The notes beneath the pieces are model-generated. The model had not been told where the DNA came from. It saw only the letters and a program-made list of their open reading frames with translations, and ran no database searches. DNA of 64,000 nucleotides from Solanum dulcamara (lineage: Eukaryota; Streptophyta; Magnoliopsida; Solanales; Solanaceae). The stretch is from positions 131,501 to 195,500 of the forward strand of contig NC_077240.1 of NCBI RefSeq assembly GCF_947179165.1, in the 5' to 3' direction. This document shows, piece by piece, positions 10,847-22,700 of the stretch. Positions within the stretch are counted from its first letter, which is position 1. Each line of letters begins with the position of its first letter. A program made the position numbers and the translations under genes.

Positions 10847-11693
10847 TATAAGAGGAGTGATGCTGACGTTAGCATGATGTTATGTGCGAAATTAAAAAAA
10901 AAAGTGGGGTAAGAGGGTAAATTGTCATGACCCAGAAATCGAGATCATGATTGCACGCATTCCAAATCCATTTCGATGTGTAAGCCAAAAAGTAAAATCA
11001 TACGTTACTTCCAAAGGGAAGTCAAGCCACAATAAATAAAATAAAAAGGGCAACGACAATGAAATAATTCCAAAAAATCTGGTGCCATAAGTATAAAGAG
11101 CATCTAAATACACAACTGAATCTGAATACATAGTTTAAGTCTTTGAATAAAGACTAAAACACGAGAATGGACTTGTGGCGATCTGGATCCGAAGATCTCA
11201 CCACTGACCCGAGAATAGTGTACCCGCTGGAATCAACTACCGTTGAACATCCCGGCTAGTATCTGTATCAAAAAGGGACACAGAAGTTGGGGTGAGTACA
11301 ATCAACATGTACTCAGTAGGTTTAACCGACTAAGTATAAGGAATTAATCAAAAGCTATGAAATAAACTAAGGAACGTTTCCATCTGCACACAAAAAAATC
11401 TCACTTCGGCTACGCTGCCGCCAATTTATATAAAACGGCGCGAGTAAACACATAAATACAGTTCAATATCACAATTAAACAGATAGGTCAAGTATCACAT
11501 GTATTAATGCAATGCGATTCAATATGATAATGCAATGAAGTAATAATACGGTGGGATCAAGGCTGTCGCACAGCCTGTCTTATACACCTGTTGAGCTGTG
11601 CTATCAAGCAGGACCCATGTGGGTCTCGCAGACCATATACCTCATCACAATTTCAATGTATTAACTACCTCGCCACCCAACTCATAGCCAAGG

Positions 11694-14600
11694 TGTAATG
11701 ACCTTGAGGGTCATTTTTTAAAATTTGTGTGAAATTACCATTTTACTCATATCATTAGTGCCCCCGAGTATTATTTGATTGGTTTTGTGTAGTTGAAAGT
11801 GTCAAAATCTTAATGGTTTGTAAATTGTGCAAATTCTTGAGTTTTATAGAGTTAAAAGGTGAAAAAGTGATTTTCGGTACCAACCGGAGCTACGGGTCTC
11901 GGAACGTAATTTCTTCAATTTCTATAGCTCTGAAATGTGGAAATTAGTCTAGGAGAGTTTACGGAATTAGTTTTGGAGTTGTAACGAAGATTTGAGGTCT
12001 TGAGTTGAGAATTTAAGGAATTTTAGGCTAAGGTTTGACTTTTGTCAACTTTTGGAGTTTCGATACTCAGAATAAAATTCTGAAGACTCCGTTGGATTCG
12101 GGGGATGGTTTTTGGTCTAGAAAAAGTGTTGGTTAAATTTTTAGAAGTCCCGAGCCCATTTTGGTATTTTGAAGGCCTAAGTTGATTTAGTTGCGACTTT
12201 TCGAGTTTTGGGTCAAGGAGACCTTGAATTTGAATTCTGATGGTTCCATCAGCTACGGAATGGACAAATTAAGCTGGTAGCATTATCGGCATGACTATCG
12301 AGGCAATCGATACGAGTTTGGAGCTATTTGACGCTTTTGACTTTGAAAGTTTGCCTATAGTTGACTTTGGTCAACATTCTTGGAAAACGTATTTGGATGA
12401 AAATTCTGAAAGTGATTAGTTCTAGAATATCTAGTTTGGTCTAAAACGATCCTTCGTTTTCTTTTCAAAGTTTTCGGTCTAATCCCGATGCCCGTTGTGA
12501 AATTTGACTTAAAATAACACTTTGATGTGGGATCTACTTTTTATTAAAATGATCTCATATGATAATTTCGAATGCTCCATTGAGTCCGTAATATCGAATT
12601 TAGTGGGGTAGCATATCTGGTTTATTTTTATCGGTTTCGAACGAATTCCGAAGGTCCGTTCGGAGACATTAAATAATGCAAAAATCAGAAAAATCTGGTG
12701 CAAAAGTGCAGTTTTTTCAGATTTTTCTCTCAACTTTGAACCCTCATTTCTTGAGCTTTTCAAGTTCAAATCTGGTGATTCAAGAAGCCATCTTTAAGAT
12801 AATTTCATGGGGAGTCTATTGGTGAGCTCAGAATCTTGATTAGAAGTTTCGTTGGAGGTAAGATTTGATTTTTTAGATACTGCCTCGACCACTTTCGAAT
12901 TCAGATTTTTGTAAACTTTGAAAGATGATTTCTTGGCCATCTTAGATCCAAATTCAGTGATTCAATCTAAATTATGTAGTTTTTTCGTAGGTGTTCGGTG
13001 GTGAGCTTAAAACTTGATTAGGAGCTTCGTGTGAGGTAAATTTGCTAATCTAGCTCTGCCTTTATCATTTTCGAGCTAGAATTTTAATAGATTTTGGAGG
13101 ATTATTTCTTGGTCATCTTAACTCCATTTTTAATGATTCTTGGGTCTAAATTATAATTTTTTCTGCAAGGAACATCGTGGTGAGATTATCCTTTATCAGT
13201 TTCTACAATTATTATCTTTTAAAATATTTTTAAATCAATATTTCAAAGGTGGGTTATGGAGTTTTTTTTTCAAATTAGAAAATTATATTTTTATGATTTG
13301 GAACTCGATTGTTGCTCAATTTTAATGGGTTTTACAGCCACGAACTCTACTCTATGTGTAGAAGATAACTTACACATAAAGTTCCAGATTTGACCCTTTT
13401 TTAAAATAATTAATTTTTGGATCATTTTACCCGGTTCCAAAACCTATCAATATATGTGTCATTGGACTTCTTGTGATGTGTATGTTCCATTGTTGATAGT
13501 GAGTTGTCATTTCGGGTGTTGAATTCGAGAGTTGCTTGTTCGATGGAAGTTTTTGGGTGCAGTTTCGACAATTGAGGTAAGTTTGACTATCCTTCTTTGA
13601 GATTTAGATGGAATAATTAGTCATTTATATGTTATAGACTTTGGGATAGGGTTGTAGTATGATTTGAGAATGTTATATATATATATATATTATGATGTCC
13701 GTGTGGGAGTTTATTTATTAATGTGTTGTCGTGTGGGGCTTATTTGTTTTACATAGCCCGTGTAGGGGCCGTATTTGTTATCTTATTTGCTTTGAGAACA
13801 TGTGATTCATGATTTGCCTGTGAGAGAGGCTTGATGATATTATTTGACTTATGATGCCCTCTTGAGGGGTTGAGTTGGGGTTTTTGAGCATGCCCGAGTG
13901 TTGAAATATTATTGAGAAAGTGGTGAACACTTAAATTAAAATATTTCCTTCTCATTTCTATTTATTGAGGGTGAATATCATGTGTAGGTTAAGTTTTGAG
14001 AACTTTGAATCTTGTACTACATGCTGAGTTGAATATTATTTCTATGCCATATGTGTTTTGATGCATTCATCCTCATTCATCATATCATGAAACATGAGAA
14101 GTTGAGAAATATGGAAATTCGTTTTGAAAAAGAAAATGAAACACCTTTAAACCTTTGTATCGTGAGTCTTTGACCGAGGCAGTTTTACGGCAGGGTAGTG
14201 GATGCATTGTGATCCCTTGACCATGAAGAGGTGGCAATGATAATGAGATATTGTGATTGAGGTATATGGTATGCGAGACCCCTATGGGTCCTGCTTCGTA
14301 GCACAGCTCGACAGGTGTATACGACAGGCTGTGTGATAGTCTTGATTTCAGCGTACCACCACATCATTGTATCATCATATTGCATTGCATTGCATTGATA
14401 TCTGTGCTGCTTGAATTATCTAGTTAATTGTGATTATGATTTGTTATTATGAGTTTACTTTACTCGCGCCATTATATATATAAACTGGCAGCATCAATGC
14501 CGAAGTGAGACTTTTCTGTATGCAGGTGGAAGCGTTCCTTAATTTATTTCATAGGTTTAATTAATTTCTTATACTCAATCGGCTAAAACCTACTTAGTAC

Positions 14601-14994
14601 ATGTGAATTGTATTCACCCCTACTTCTATGTTCCTTTTTGCTGCAAATACTAGTCAGGGTACCTCACGTGGCAGCTGATATTCTAGCGGATTGTGTATTC
14701 TCAAATTAGTGGAGAGGTCCCGAAATTCGGATTGTCACTAGTCTATCTTTATTTCTCAGTCTTTTGTATCATTCAGATACTTATGTTGTATCTTCAGACT
14801 CAAACCTTGCATTAGATGCTCTTTATACTTATGACACCAGGTTTTGAGATAATTTTTTCATTGTATTTCTTTTCATTTAAATTGTGGTATGACTTTTCTT
14901 TTGCGAGTCTCGTATGAGTTTTACTTTTAGGATTACACATCAGGTTGAGTTTTGAAATGTGTGTCATTATGACCTCGATTTTTGGATCGTGACA
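11694..14994 (+). mobile_element. Family-1 LTR (copy C), nested in copy D
   Basis: Begins TGTAATGACC and ends GGATCGTGACA. It splits copy D within GAGTCTTT/CCTTGG; no clean 5-bp duplication is visible (AAGG left, TAAAG right), so the junction has changed or recombined. The tail has TACTTAGTACATGTG and CACCCCTACTTCTATG, found in the other family-1 copies. It differs from A and B by a longer 5' part and by lacking the palindromic word array after GGTGCA (12697). Confidence 0.75.
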
Positions 14995-16086
14995 TAAAGA
15001 CTCATGATACTCATGTCTCATTCACTTGCCACCTATCTCGTGGACAAAGATATAAAAGATGTTACATTTTCTTTCTCAAAAGGATTTTCATAGTTCTCAA
15101 CTTCCCAATGATCAATAATAGTATGAATGAGGATGAATGCAATCACAATATATAAGGCATGAAGGTAATATTCAACTCAACATGTAATACCAAATTCAAA
15201 GTTCTCAAAATTTAACCTAACCATAATATTCGCCCTCATTAGACGGTAATGAGAAGTAAGTACATCAATTAAGTGTTCACCCCTTTCTCAACAATACACC
15301 ACTACTCAGGCATGCTCAAAACACTCAGCTCAACCCCTTAGACGGGCATTACCAGTCAAATAACCTCTACCCATCTCTACAAGTCATAAATTACATAGTC
15401 TCAATCAAAAATAAAATATCACATAAGGCCCTCACATGGGCTACACAACACATATAAGCCCTTATACGGGCATCACAATATCCATTAACAGTCCCAAACT
15501 ACATTACAACCCCATCCCAAAGTCTACAACATAGAATTTGACTAATCACCTCAATTCAGCCCCAAGAAGGATAACCAAACCTAACTCAATTGTCGAAATC
15601 GCACTCGAACGCTATACCAGACAAATGATATTTGAATTTAACGCCCGAAATGATAATCCACTATCAAGAATGCAACATACGCATCATAAGGAGTCCAATG
15701 ACACCCATATTGATAGGTTTCAGAATCGCGGGCAAAATAGTTCAAAAATTATTTATTTTCGAAAAGGGTCAAATCTAAAATTTTATTTTAAAATCAGCTT
15801 CTACACAAAAATTGGAGTTCACAGGTGAAAAATCCATAAAAACAGAGTAAGATTTGAGGTAAAAATCACCATTTAAAGTTTCATGAAAAACTTCCAAAAT
15901 TTGAGTTCAAAAACATGAATTCCAAAGTGAAATTACAAGAAAATGGAAGGAAATCGAAGGATTTAAGTTATAAATACTTACCCAAATGAAATTCTCTAAA
16001 AATCTACTTCACAAATCGCCCCTCCAAGCTCTTGAAAATCAAATATGGAAGAAAAAACCCAAATCCCCTTTTTAGACCCCTCAAGT

Positions 16087-16158
16087 GGCGCTAAAGCGAC
16101 CAAAGGGTCGCTAAAGCGGAAGTTCGCTTTAGCGAACCTGGTCCGCTTAAGCGGACCC
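16087..16158 (-). repeat. CGCTAAAGCG palindromic word array in LTR copy D
   Basis: Words GGCGCTAAAGCGACC, GTCGCTAAAGCGGAAG, TTCGCTTTAGCGAA and the perfect 16-base palindrome GTCCGCTTAAGCGGAC (16141-16156). On the element strand it follows GGTGCAG (16165-16159), as in copies A and B. Confidence 0.85.
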
Positions 16159-16836
16159 CTGCACCAACACAAGAACAACTACTCAAAAATCAAATTTCCA
16201 AATTTCCCATCGGACCCTCGAATTTCATTCGAAATCCCGCACACACAAACCATATATGCACTCTTACTAAATTCGACGTTACGGACTCAATGGAACCATC
16301 AGAATTTGAATTCGAGGTCTCCTTGATCCAAAATCCGATAAGTCACAACTTAACTAGTTTTGGCACTTGAAATACCCAAACTAACCTCGGAACCTCTAAA
16401 AATTACAACAAAACCATGTCTAGCGTTTTAAAATCACCCCCGAAACCATTGGAATCATCAGAAATTCAATTCGAGTCTCCGAACTCGATTTGTTGACCAA
16501 AGTCAAACTAACTCATTTAATACTTTGCTTTTCAACTTAAGACCTCAAATTCACATATCAACCCCAAATTTGATTTCGACGACTCTGCTAGACCAATTTC
16601 TACATTCCGGAGCTGATGAAACTGACGGAATCCGTGGCTCCGTTTGGTACTGAAATCCATTTTTTACCTCTTAACTCTATAGAATTCAAGAATTTGCCCG
16701 TTTCACATCTATTAAGGCTTTAACACATTCAACCACACAAACTGAACAAATAATTACCTAGGGGCACTAATGATACGGGTAAAATGATAATTTTGCACAA
16801 ATTTCCGAAAATGACCCTTAAGGTCATTACATAAAT

Positions 16837-17190
16837 ATTTTGGGTCATGAGTCTATTAAGGGTAAATAGTTTGAGTTGAGTCTAATTTGGATAAATAATT
16901 TCACAATTGGTTTATTAGGTGTAATTTTTCCAATATTTTATCAATGTGGAATGCCATATGGCAAGCTTTTTGCAAAAAATAGAGAGAGTAGAGAGTGTAT
17001 ATTTCACACACCACTGAGATATGTTTTTCAAACTAATACGTGATAGTTTGGGTATGAAACTTACATTTCCAATAGTTTAGATATGAAACTAAAAAAAATA
17101 ATAATTTAGATGTGTTTTTGATACTTATCTCTTTGCTAAATTGTCATCTTCCAAACATACCCTTAACTTTGATGACCTGAAAGTGGCTAT
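16837..17190. other. AT-rich upstream region between ARID and FRS5
   Basis: No reading frame or recognisable repeat. It belongs to the region from which FRS5 (plus) starts and the ARID gene (minus) may start. Confidence 0.35.
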
Positions 17191-17581
17191 TTGTCGAAAT
17201 CTCCAATAGGAGCTGGGAAAGTGAGCGGAACAGAAGATGCCCTTATTCCTTACCCATCCGCAAAGCTAATTTCGTCTGTTCCCGGTTCTCCGAGTGAAGT
17301 AAGTGGGTTGCGTACAGGAGGACTATGTTCCGGCCCCGGATTTTCCAGGGATTCCCTTTCTTCGCCTAACTTTTTGCCCAAACCCTAAGTTTTCCACCCT
17401 CAAGAAAGTAGCCGGAACTGCGCTATGAGTTTTTCTTTCCTCTGTGTTAATTACTAACACATACTCTATGTTTTAGGCTATTAGCATACAGTACGCCTGC
17501 GATTCTATGCATATATGTAAGGACATTAACAGGTGGAACTGGAAAGCAAACTTCTCGTCTCACTCACTCATATGAAGGAAC
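17191..17581 (+). promoter_or_regulatory. Probable 5' leader of the FRS5-like gene
   Basis: Composition rises from AT-rich to about half GC, as in plant 5' leaders. AAACCCTAAG near 17380 resembles a telo-box-like element common in plant 5' regions. A leader intron is possible (GTTAATTACTAAC... to CATACAG near 17445-17490) but cannot be confirmed without transcripts. An in-frame TGA at 17573-17575 supports the ATG at 17582. Confidence 0.45.
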
Positions 17582-19747
17582 ATGGATAATGAGGTAATCG
17601 AGTTTGATATAGGCTTAGGAGGTGGGAGCGAGGACGGGGATGGAGATGATGTCCTTGATGAGGAGACTGTCGCCAAATGTTCCCCTGTTACTGATGGAAA
17701 TGTTGCAGCAGTTCGAAGTTACTCTCCCCAAGGGGACCTCGATCTTGAACCTTATGAGGGCATGGAATTTGAATCTGAGGAGGCTGCCAAGGCGTTTTAT
17801 AACTCCTATGCACGCCGGGTTGGCTTCAGCACCCGCGTCAGCTCCTCTCGTCGGTCCAGGAAGGATGGTGCCATCATTCAGAGGTCGTTTGTCTGTGCCA
17901 AAGAAGGATTCCGCAATTTGAATGAGAAACGTACCAAGGATAGAGAAATTAAGCGACCACGTACTATCACCCGGGTTGGCTGCAAGGCCGCTCTCTCTGT
18001 CAAGATACAGGACTCTGGTAAGTGGGTAGTCTCTAACTTTGTCAAGGAGCACAATCACGAGCTGGTTCCCCCTGATCAGGTCCACTGTCTCCGCTCCCAT
18101 CGTCAAATTTCTGGTCCTGCCAAGACCCTAATAGATACCTTGCAGGCTGCTGGTATGGGTCCCCGCAGGATTATGTCTGCCCTCATTAAAGAGTATGGTG
18201 GCATTAGCAAAGTTGGTTTCACAGAGGTAGATTGTCGTAATTACATGCGGAACAACCGCCAAAGGAGTTTGGAAGGAGACATACAGCTCCTCTTAGACTA
18301 CCTGAAACAAATGAATATCCAGAACCCTGGATTCTTCTATGCAGTTCAGGGTGATGAGGACCTGTGCACAGGGAATGTCTTCTGGGCTGACTCTAAGGCA
18401 AGAGCAAATTATAACTATTTTGGTGATACTGTTACATTTGATACAACTTATAGGTCAAATAGGTACCGGTTACCCTTTGCACCCTTTACTGGAGTAAATC
18501 ATCACGGACAACCTGTTCTCTTTGGATGTGCTTTCCTAATAAATGAATCAGAAGCCTCATTCATATGGCTTTTTAAGACATGGCTTGCAGCTATGTCTGG
18601 TCAACCCCCCTTGTCAATGACAACAGACCATGATGCTGTAATTAGGTCTGCCATCATGCAGGTTTTCCCTGAGACCCGGCACCGTTTCTGCAAATGGCAC
18701 ATCTTAAAGAAATGCCAGGAAAAGTTGTCACATGTCTTCCTTGAGCACCCAAATTTTGAAGCAGACTTCCACAAGTGTGTCAATTTGACAGAGTCTACTG
18801 AGGAATTTGAATCCTGTTGGCTTTCTCTTGTTGACAAGTATGAGCTAAGGGATCATGACTGGCTTCAAGTGATATACTTAGATCGCAGACAGTGGGTGCA
18901 AGTATATCTCCGTGATGCTTTTTTTGCAGAAATGTCCATAACTCAACGTAGCGATAGCATGAACTCATATTTTGATGGTTATGTGAATGCGTCAACTAAT
19001 CTAAATCAGTTCTTCAAATTGTATGAGAAAGCTGTGGAGAGCCGTACTGAGAAAGAAGTCAAAGCTGATTATGATATGATGAATACATTCCCAGTTTTGA
19101 AGACCCCTTCTCCAATGGAGAAACAAGCATCTGAGGTTTACACAAAAAAGTTGTTTATGAGATTTCAGGAGGAGTTGGTTGCCACTCTAACTTTCATGGC
19201 CAACAAAGTTGAGGATGATGGACTAGTTACCACTTATCAAGTTGCTAAATTTGGGGATGACCACAGAGCTTACTATGTAAGATTTAATGTTTTAGAAATG
19301 AAAGCTACTTGTAGCTGCCAGATGTTTGAGTTCTCAGGACTTCTCTGCCGGCACGTTTTAGCAGTGTTCAGAGTGACAAATGTTCTGACTCTTCCTTCCC
19401 ATTACATCCTCAAACGATGGAGCCGAAGCGCAAAGAGCAATGTTGCATTGGAAGACCGTGTTGCTGATATAATCAATTATTATTTGGAATCACATACGGT
19501 TCGATATAATATGCTGAGACATGAAGCGTTTAAGTTTGTGGAGGAAGGGGCAGAGACTGTTGATTCTTATACTGTGGCAATGGCTGCTCTGGAAGAGGCT
19601 ACAAAGAAGATTTTCCTAGCAGTAAAGCATGATGGGAGGATATCTTTAGTAAATGGGCATTGTAGAGAAAACTTGACTAGGAATGGGGTCCGTGCAAATT
19701 ACAACATTGAGGATGAACAGAGAAGTCTCGCATGTCCACTCTCTGAG
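17582..19747 (+). CDS. FRS5: FRS5-like gene, exon 1 (all folded domains)
   Basis: Start ATG in context GAACATGGA, preceded in frame by TGA at 17573. The exon holds the FAR1, MULE-like and SWIM domains uninterrupted. The open frame runs past the donor to 19864, adding a strongly hydrophobic 39-residue stretch (VSHLLIFV...FFNLVI) that belongs to the intron unless the intron is retained. The frames 17615-18106 minus and 18601-18995 minus are shadows. Confidence 0.93.
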
Positions 19748-22700
19748 GTTAGTCATCTTTTAATTTTTGTCAAACTACCAGTCACATGGTTCTCTCTTTT
19801 GGCTGCATTTCTCATGTCTACGTGCTTTTTTCTTAAATTTAATTTTTTTAATTTGGTAATATGATAAAGTTGTCTGGGCTCAAAGAAATAAAAGACTTTG
19901 AGGACAATGCTAATTCTATCCAGATGATAAATATAATTGCATAATTTTGTTTTCTAAAGATGTTAAGAGTCCCAACAAGTCTACAGCATTATATGAGAGC
20001 TAGAGTTGATGGAAGTGGGATGGAGAGATAGAGTTGTCCATATGCCTATTGGGTGTGGCCTGTGGAGAAATATATTGAAGGGATGGGATGATTTAGTGCT
20101 AACAAATCATTCAAGGTAGGAAATGGAAGGATGGTTAGTTTCTGGGGACGAAGGTGGTGTGGGGAGATATTACTGAAAGATAATTTCAGATTTTGTTCAG
20201 AATATCATGTCTATGAAACTTGACGGTACACTAAATAGGGGGATGCAAGGAGGAGAGAACTTTTGGGATTTGAGATTTAGAATGGATTTCCACAATTGGT
20301 AGGTAAATGAGTTTCAAAGGTTGATGGCCCTACTTCAGTTACTCCGATTGATAATTGTGATGCTTCGTGGTGGGTTTGGGAAACAGTGGTGTTATCCCTG
20401 CTAAATCTTTTTATGAGAAACTTTTGGTTATGGAGGAGGTTGAGTTTCTGTATAATGCAGCATGGACTCCACAGTTGTCGAGGAAGGTGTGCTTTTTCTC
20501 TTGGCTAGTTGCTAGCGGGTTGATTTTGACGATGGAAAATTTTGAGAAAGCGGAAGATTGTTTGCATCACTTGGTGTTTCATGTGCAAGGAAGAGGGCAA
20601 GGGCGTCAATAATCTTCTTCTACATTGTGATTTTACCATAAGGTTATGGTGGGATATGTTTAGGAGGAATGCCAAAAATGGTAAAAAATTTGATGTTTTG
20701 TTGGAGGAGAGGGGGAAGAAGTAGAAGATGTAGGACATGTAACATGATTCCTCTTGTGTTGATGTGAGTTGTTTGGAGAGAGAGAAATAGAAGAACTTTT
20801 AAGGAGGTAGAATCGAGTTTTACTAAGCTTAGGAGTAGTCTCCGGTCACTTATTTTTTGGTGGTGCACCCATAAAATTTCTTGTTGTATAGAAGAATGGG
20901 TGGAGTTTGTAGAGAATCACGTCTTTTTGTAGATCCTTTGCCTTTTGGTATACCCATTATGTATGGTCATATTTTTGACCTTGTTTATGAATGAAATACG
21001 TTTACCTGATTAATTTTTTTAAAATATAAGCAGTGTTATTAAAAGCCATTCTCTTGCCGCTTAAAGTGATACAAAGTGGGGGTATATCGCTTCATGAGTG
21101 AAACCATGTGCTTCATACAAGCGTGCATTCCCAAAAATGACAAGCAAATTGATTCCAATGAGATGGAGTCGCGTCATTGGATCTCAACTTTGAGGAGTTA
21201 GATTAATCTCGACATTATTGTCTAATGGATATTGAAATTATTATATTGATAGCAATTTGATCATAGTAGTACTAAACTCAGATATGTTTGGTGTTTCTTA
21301 ATGTCGTGATTTTTTCCTTTTCTTTAAGTTGTTCTTGCTTCAAGCTCCATGGATTTTCTTCCCCCTTGGTGCTTATCACTTTTAAAATACTGAATATAAA
21401 AAAACTCAAGTAAATCACTCCCTCAAATGGAAGTGAGACATTTTTAGTCTTCTAGCCCCCTTCCAAAATTCCATATTTCTCTGCAATCACCCTCTCCACA
21501 ATGCATTCACCTCCACCTCAAATCTCCATAACCACTTTCGCAAAAAATGGCTTGTTAAAGACCCTAAGATCCTTAACCCCAAGCCCATCCCAACACTTTG
21601 GTGTAGTGACAATCGCCCAATGTACCAAGTGAAACTATCTTTCCCTGCTTCAGCTATCCCACAAAAACTTCCTCTGAAGTTTTTCCAACTTTTCTTTAAC
21701 ACTTACTGGGCTGTGTAACAAAGACATGAAATATGTGGAAATGCTTGACAACTTACTTTAATTAACACTTCTTTCCCCCCTTTAGATAAATCTCTTTTGC
21801 CAAACTGCAAGTCTCATATCTACCCTTTCTACCACCCGGTTCCAAGCTGCTTGGTCCTTATTAGCGACACCTAGAGGTAAACCAATATAAATAGTAGGAA
21901 GAACCCTTATCTTGCAATTCAACATTTGTGCTAAGACCTCAATGTTTTCCACCTCACCAACTGGGATGATCTCACATTTTTTGAGATTTATTTTTAAACC
22001 CGACACCACTTGAAACCACGTCAGCACTTGCCTCAAGACCTTCAACCGATCTCTATCCACATCACAAAACACTGAAGTATCATCAACAAACAGGAGATGT
22101 GATACCCTCCAGCTATGCATATTAAGGCTTTCCAATAAAGAACTAAAGCAGGAGCATTTTGAGTTGATCATATAAAAGCAATGCCTGTTTGAGAACAAGC
22201 TTAAGTTGATTAGACTTGTCAAGTTCGTTGAGATCCCCCTGCAATTTAGTGGAGAATATCATTGAACTTTTGGTCATGGGATAAAATGAGAAGAAAGGTT
22301 CTATGCCTAGAATCTTGTTACTTTGGGGACAAGAAGATTTGAAGCTTAAGCATGTGGTGTAGAACTCTAACTTGTTAGATTGTTTTCCCACATACCTCGA
22401 TATGGATCCTTAGAGTACCGAGAAGGTGTGCTTTTTCACTTGGGAGGTGACCAACTTAAAGCCCCTTTTTAGCTTTTGGACGTGTTTGCCTAATGCTAAC
22501 TTTAAGCCATAAAGTTCTTAAAGTCAGTCAAAACTGAAAAGTTAGGATTTCTAACTTTTTTTTTCCTAGTGCTTAAAGCCATTTTGTTTGACCATGGAAA
22601 TTACTTTTATATCCCTTATATTTTAACTAAATTCTCAAACTACCCTTTTTATTCTTTTAACCCTAAAATTCAAACACTTATTTTCAACATAAGCACTTTT

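Larger units (their letters stand above)
10923..16831 (-). mobile_element. Family-1 solo LTR (copy D), split by copy C
   Basis: Read on the minus strand it begins TGTAATGACC (16831) and ends GGTCATGACA (10923). A perfect 5-bp TSD TAAAT flanks it (10918-10922 and 16832-16836). Its two halves, 14995-16831 and 10923-11693, are the 5' and 3' parts of one LTR; between them lies copy C in the opposite orientation. Own sequence is about 2.6 kb. No coding region. It is in the same orientation as the ARID gene. Confidence 0.85.

Noticed and set aside
17615..18106. 163-codon minus-strand frame
   Set aside because: Shadow of the FRS5 exon; no start context, no family wording.
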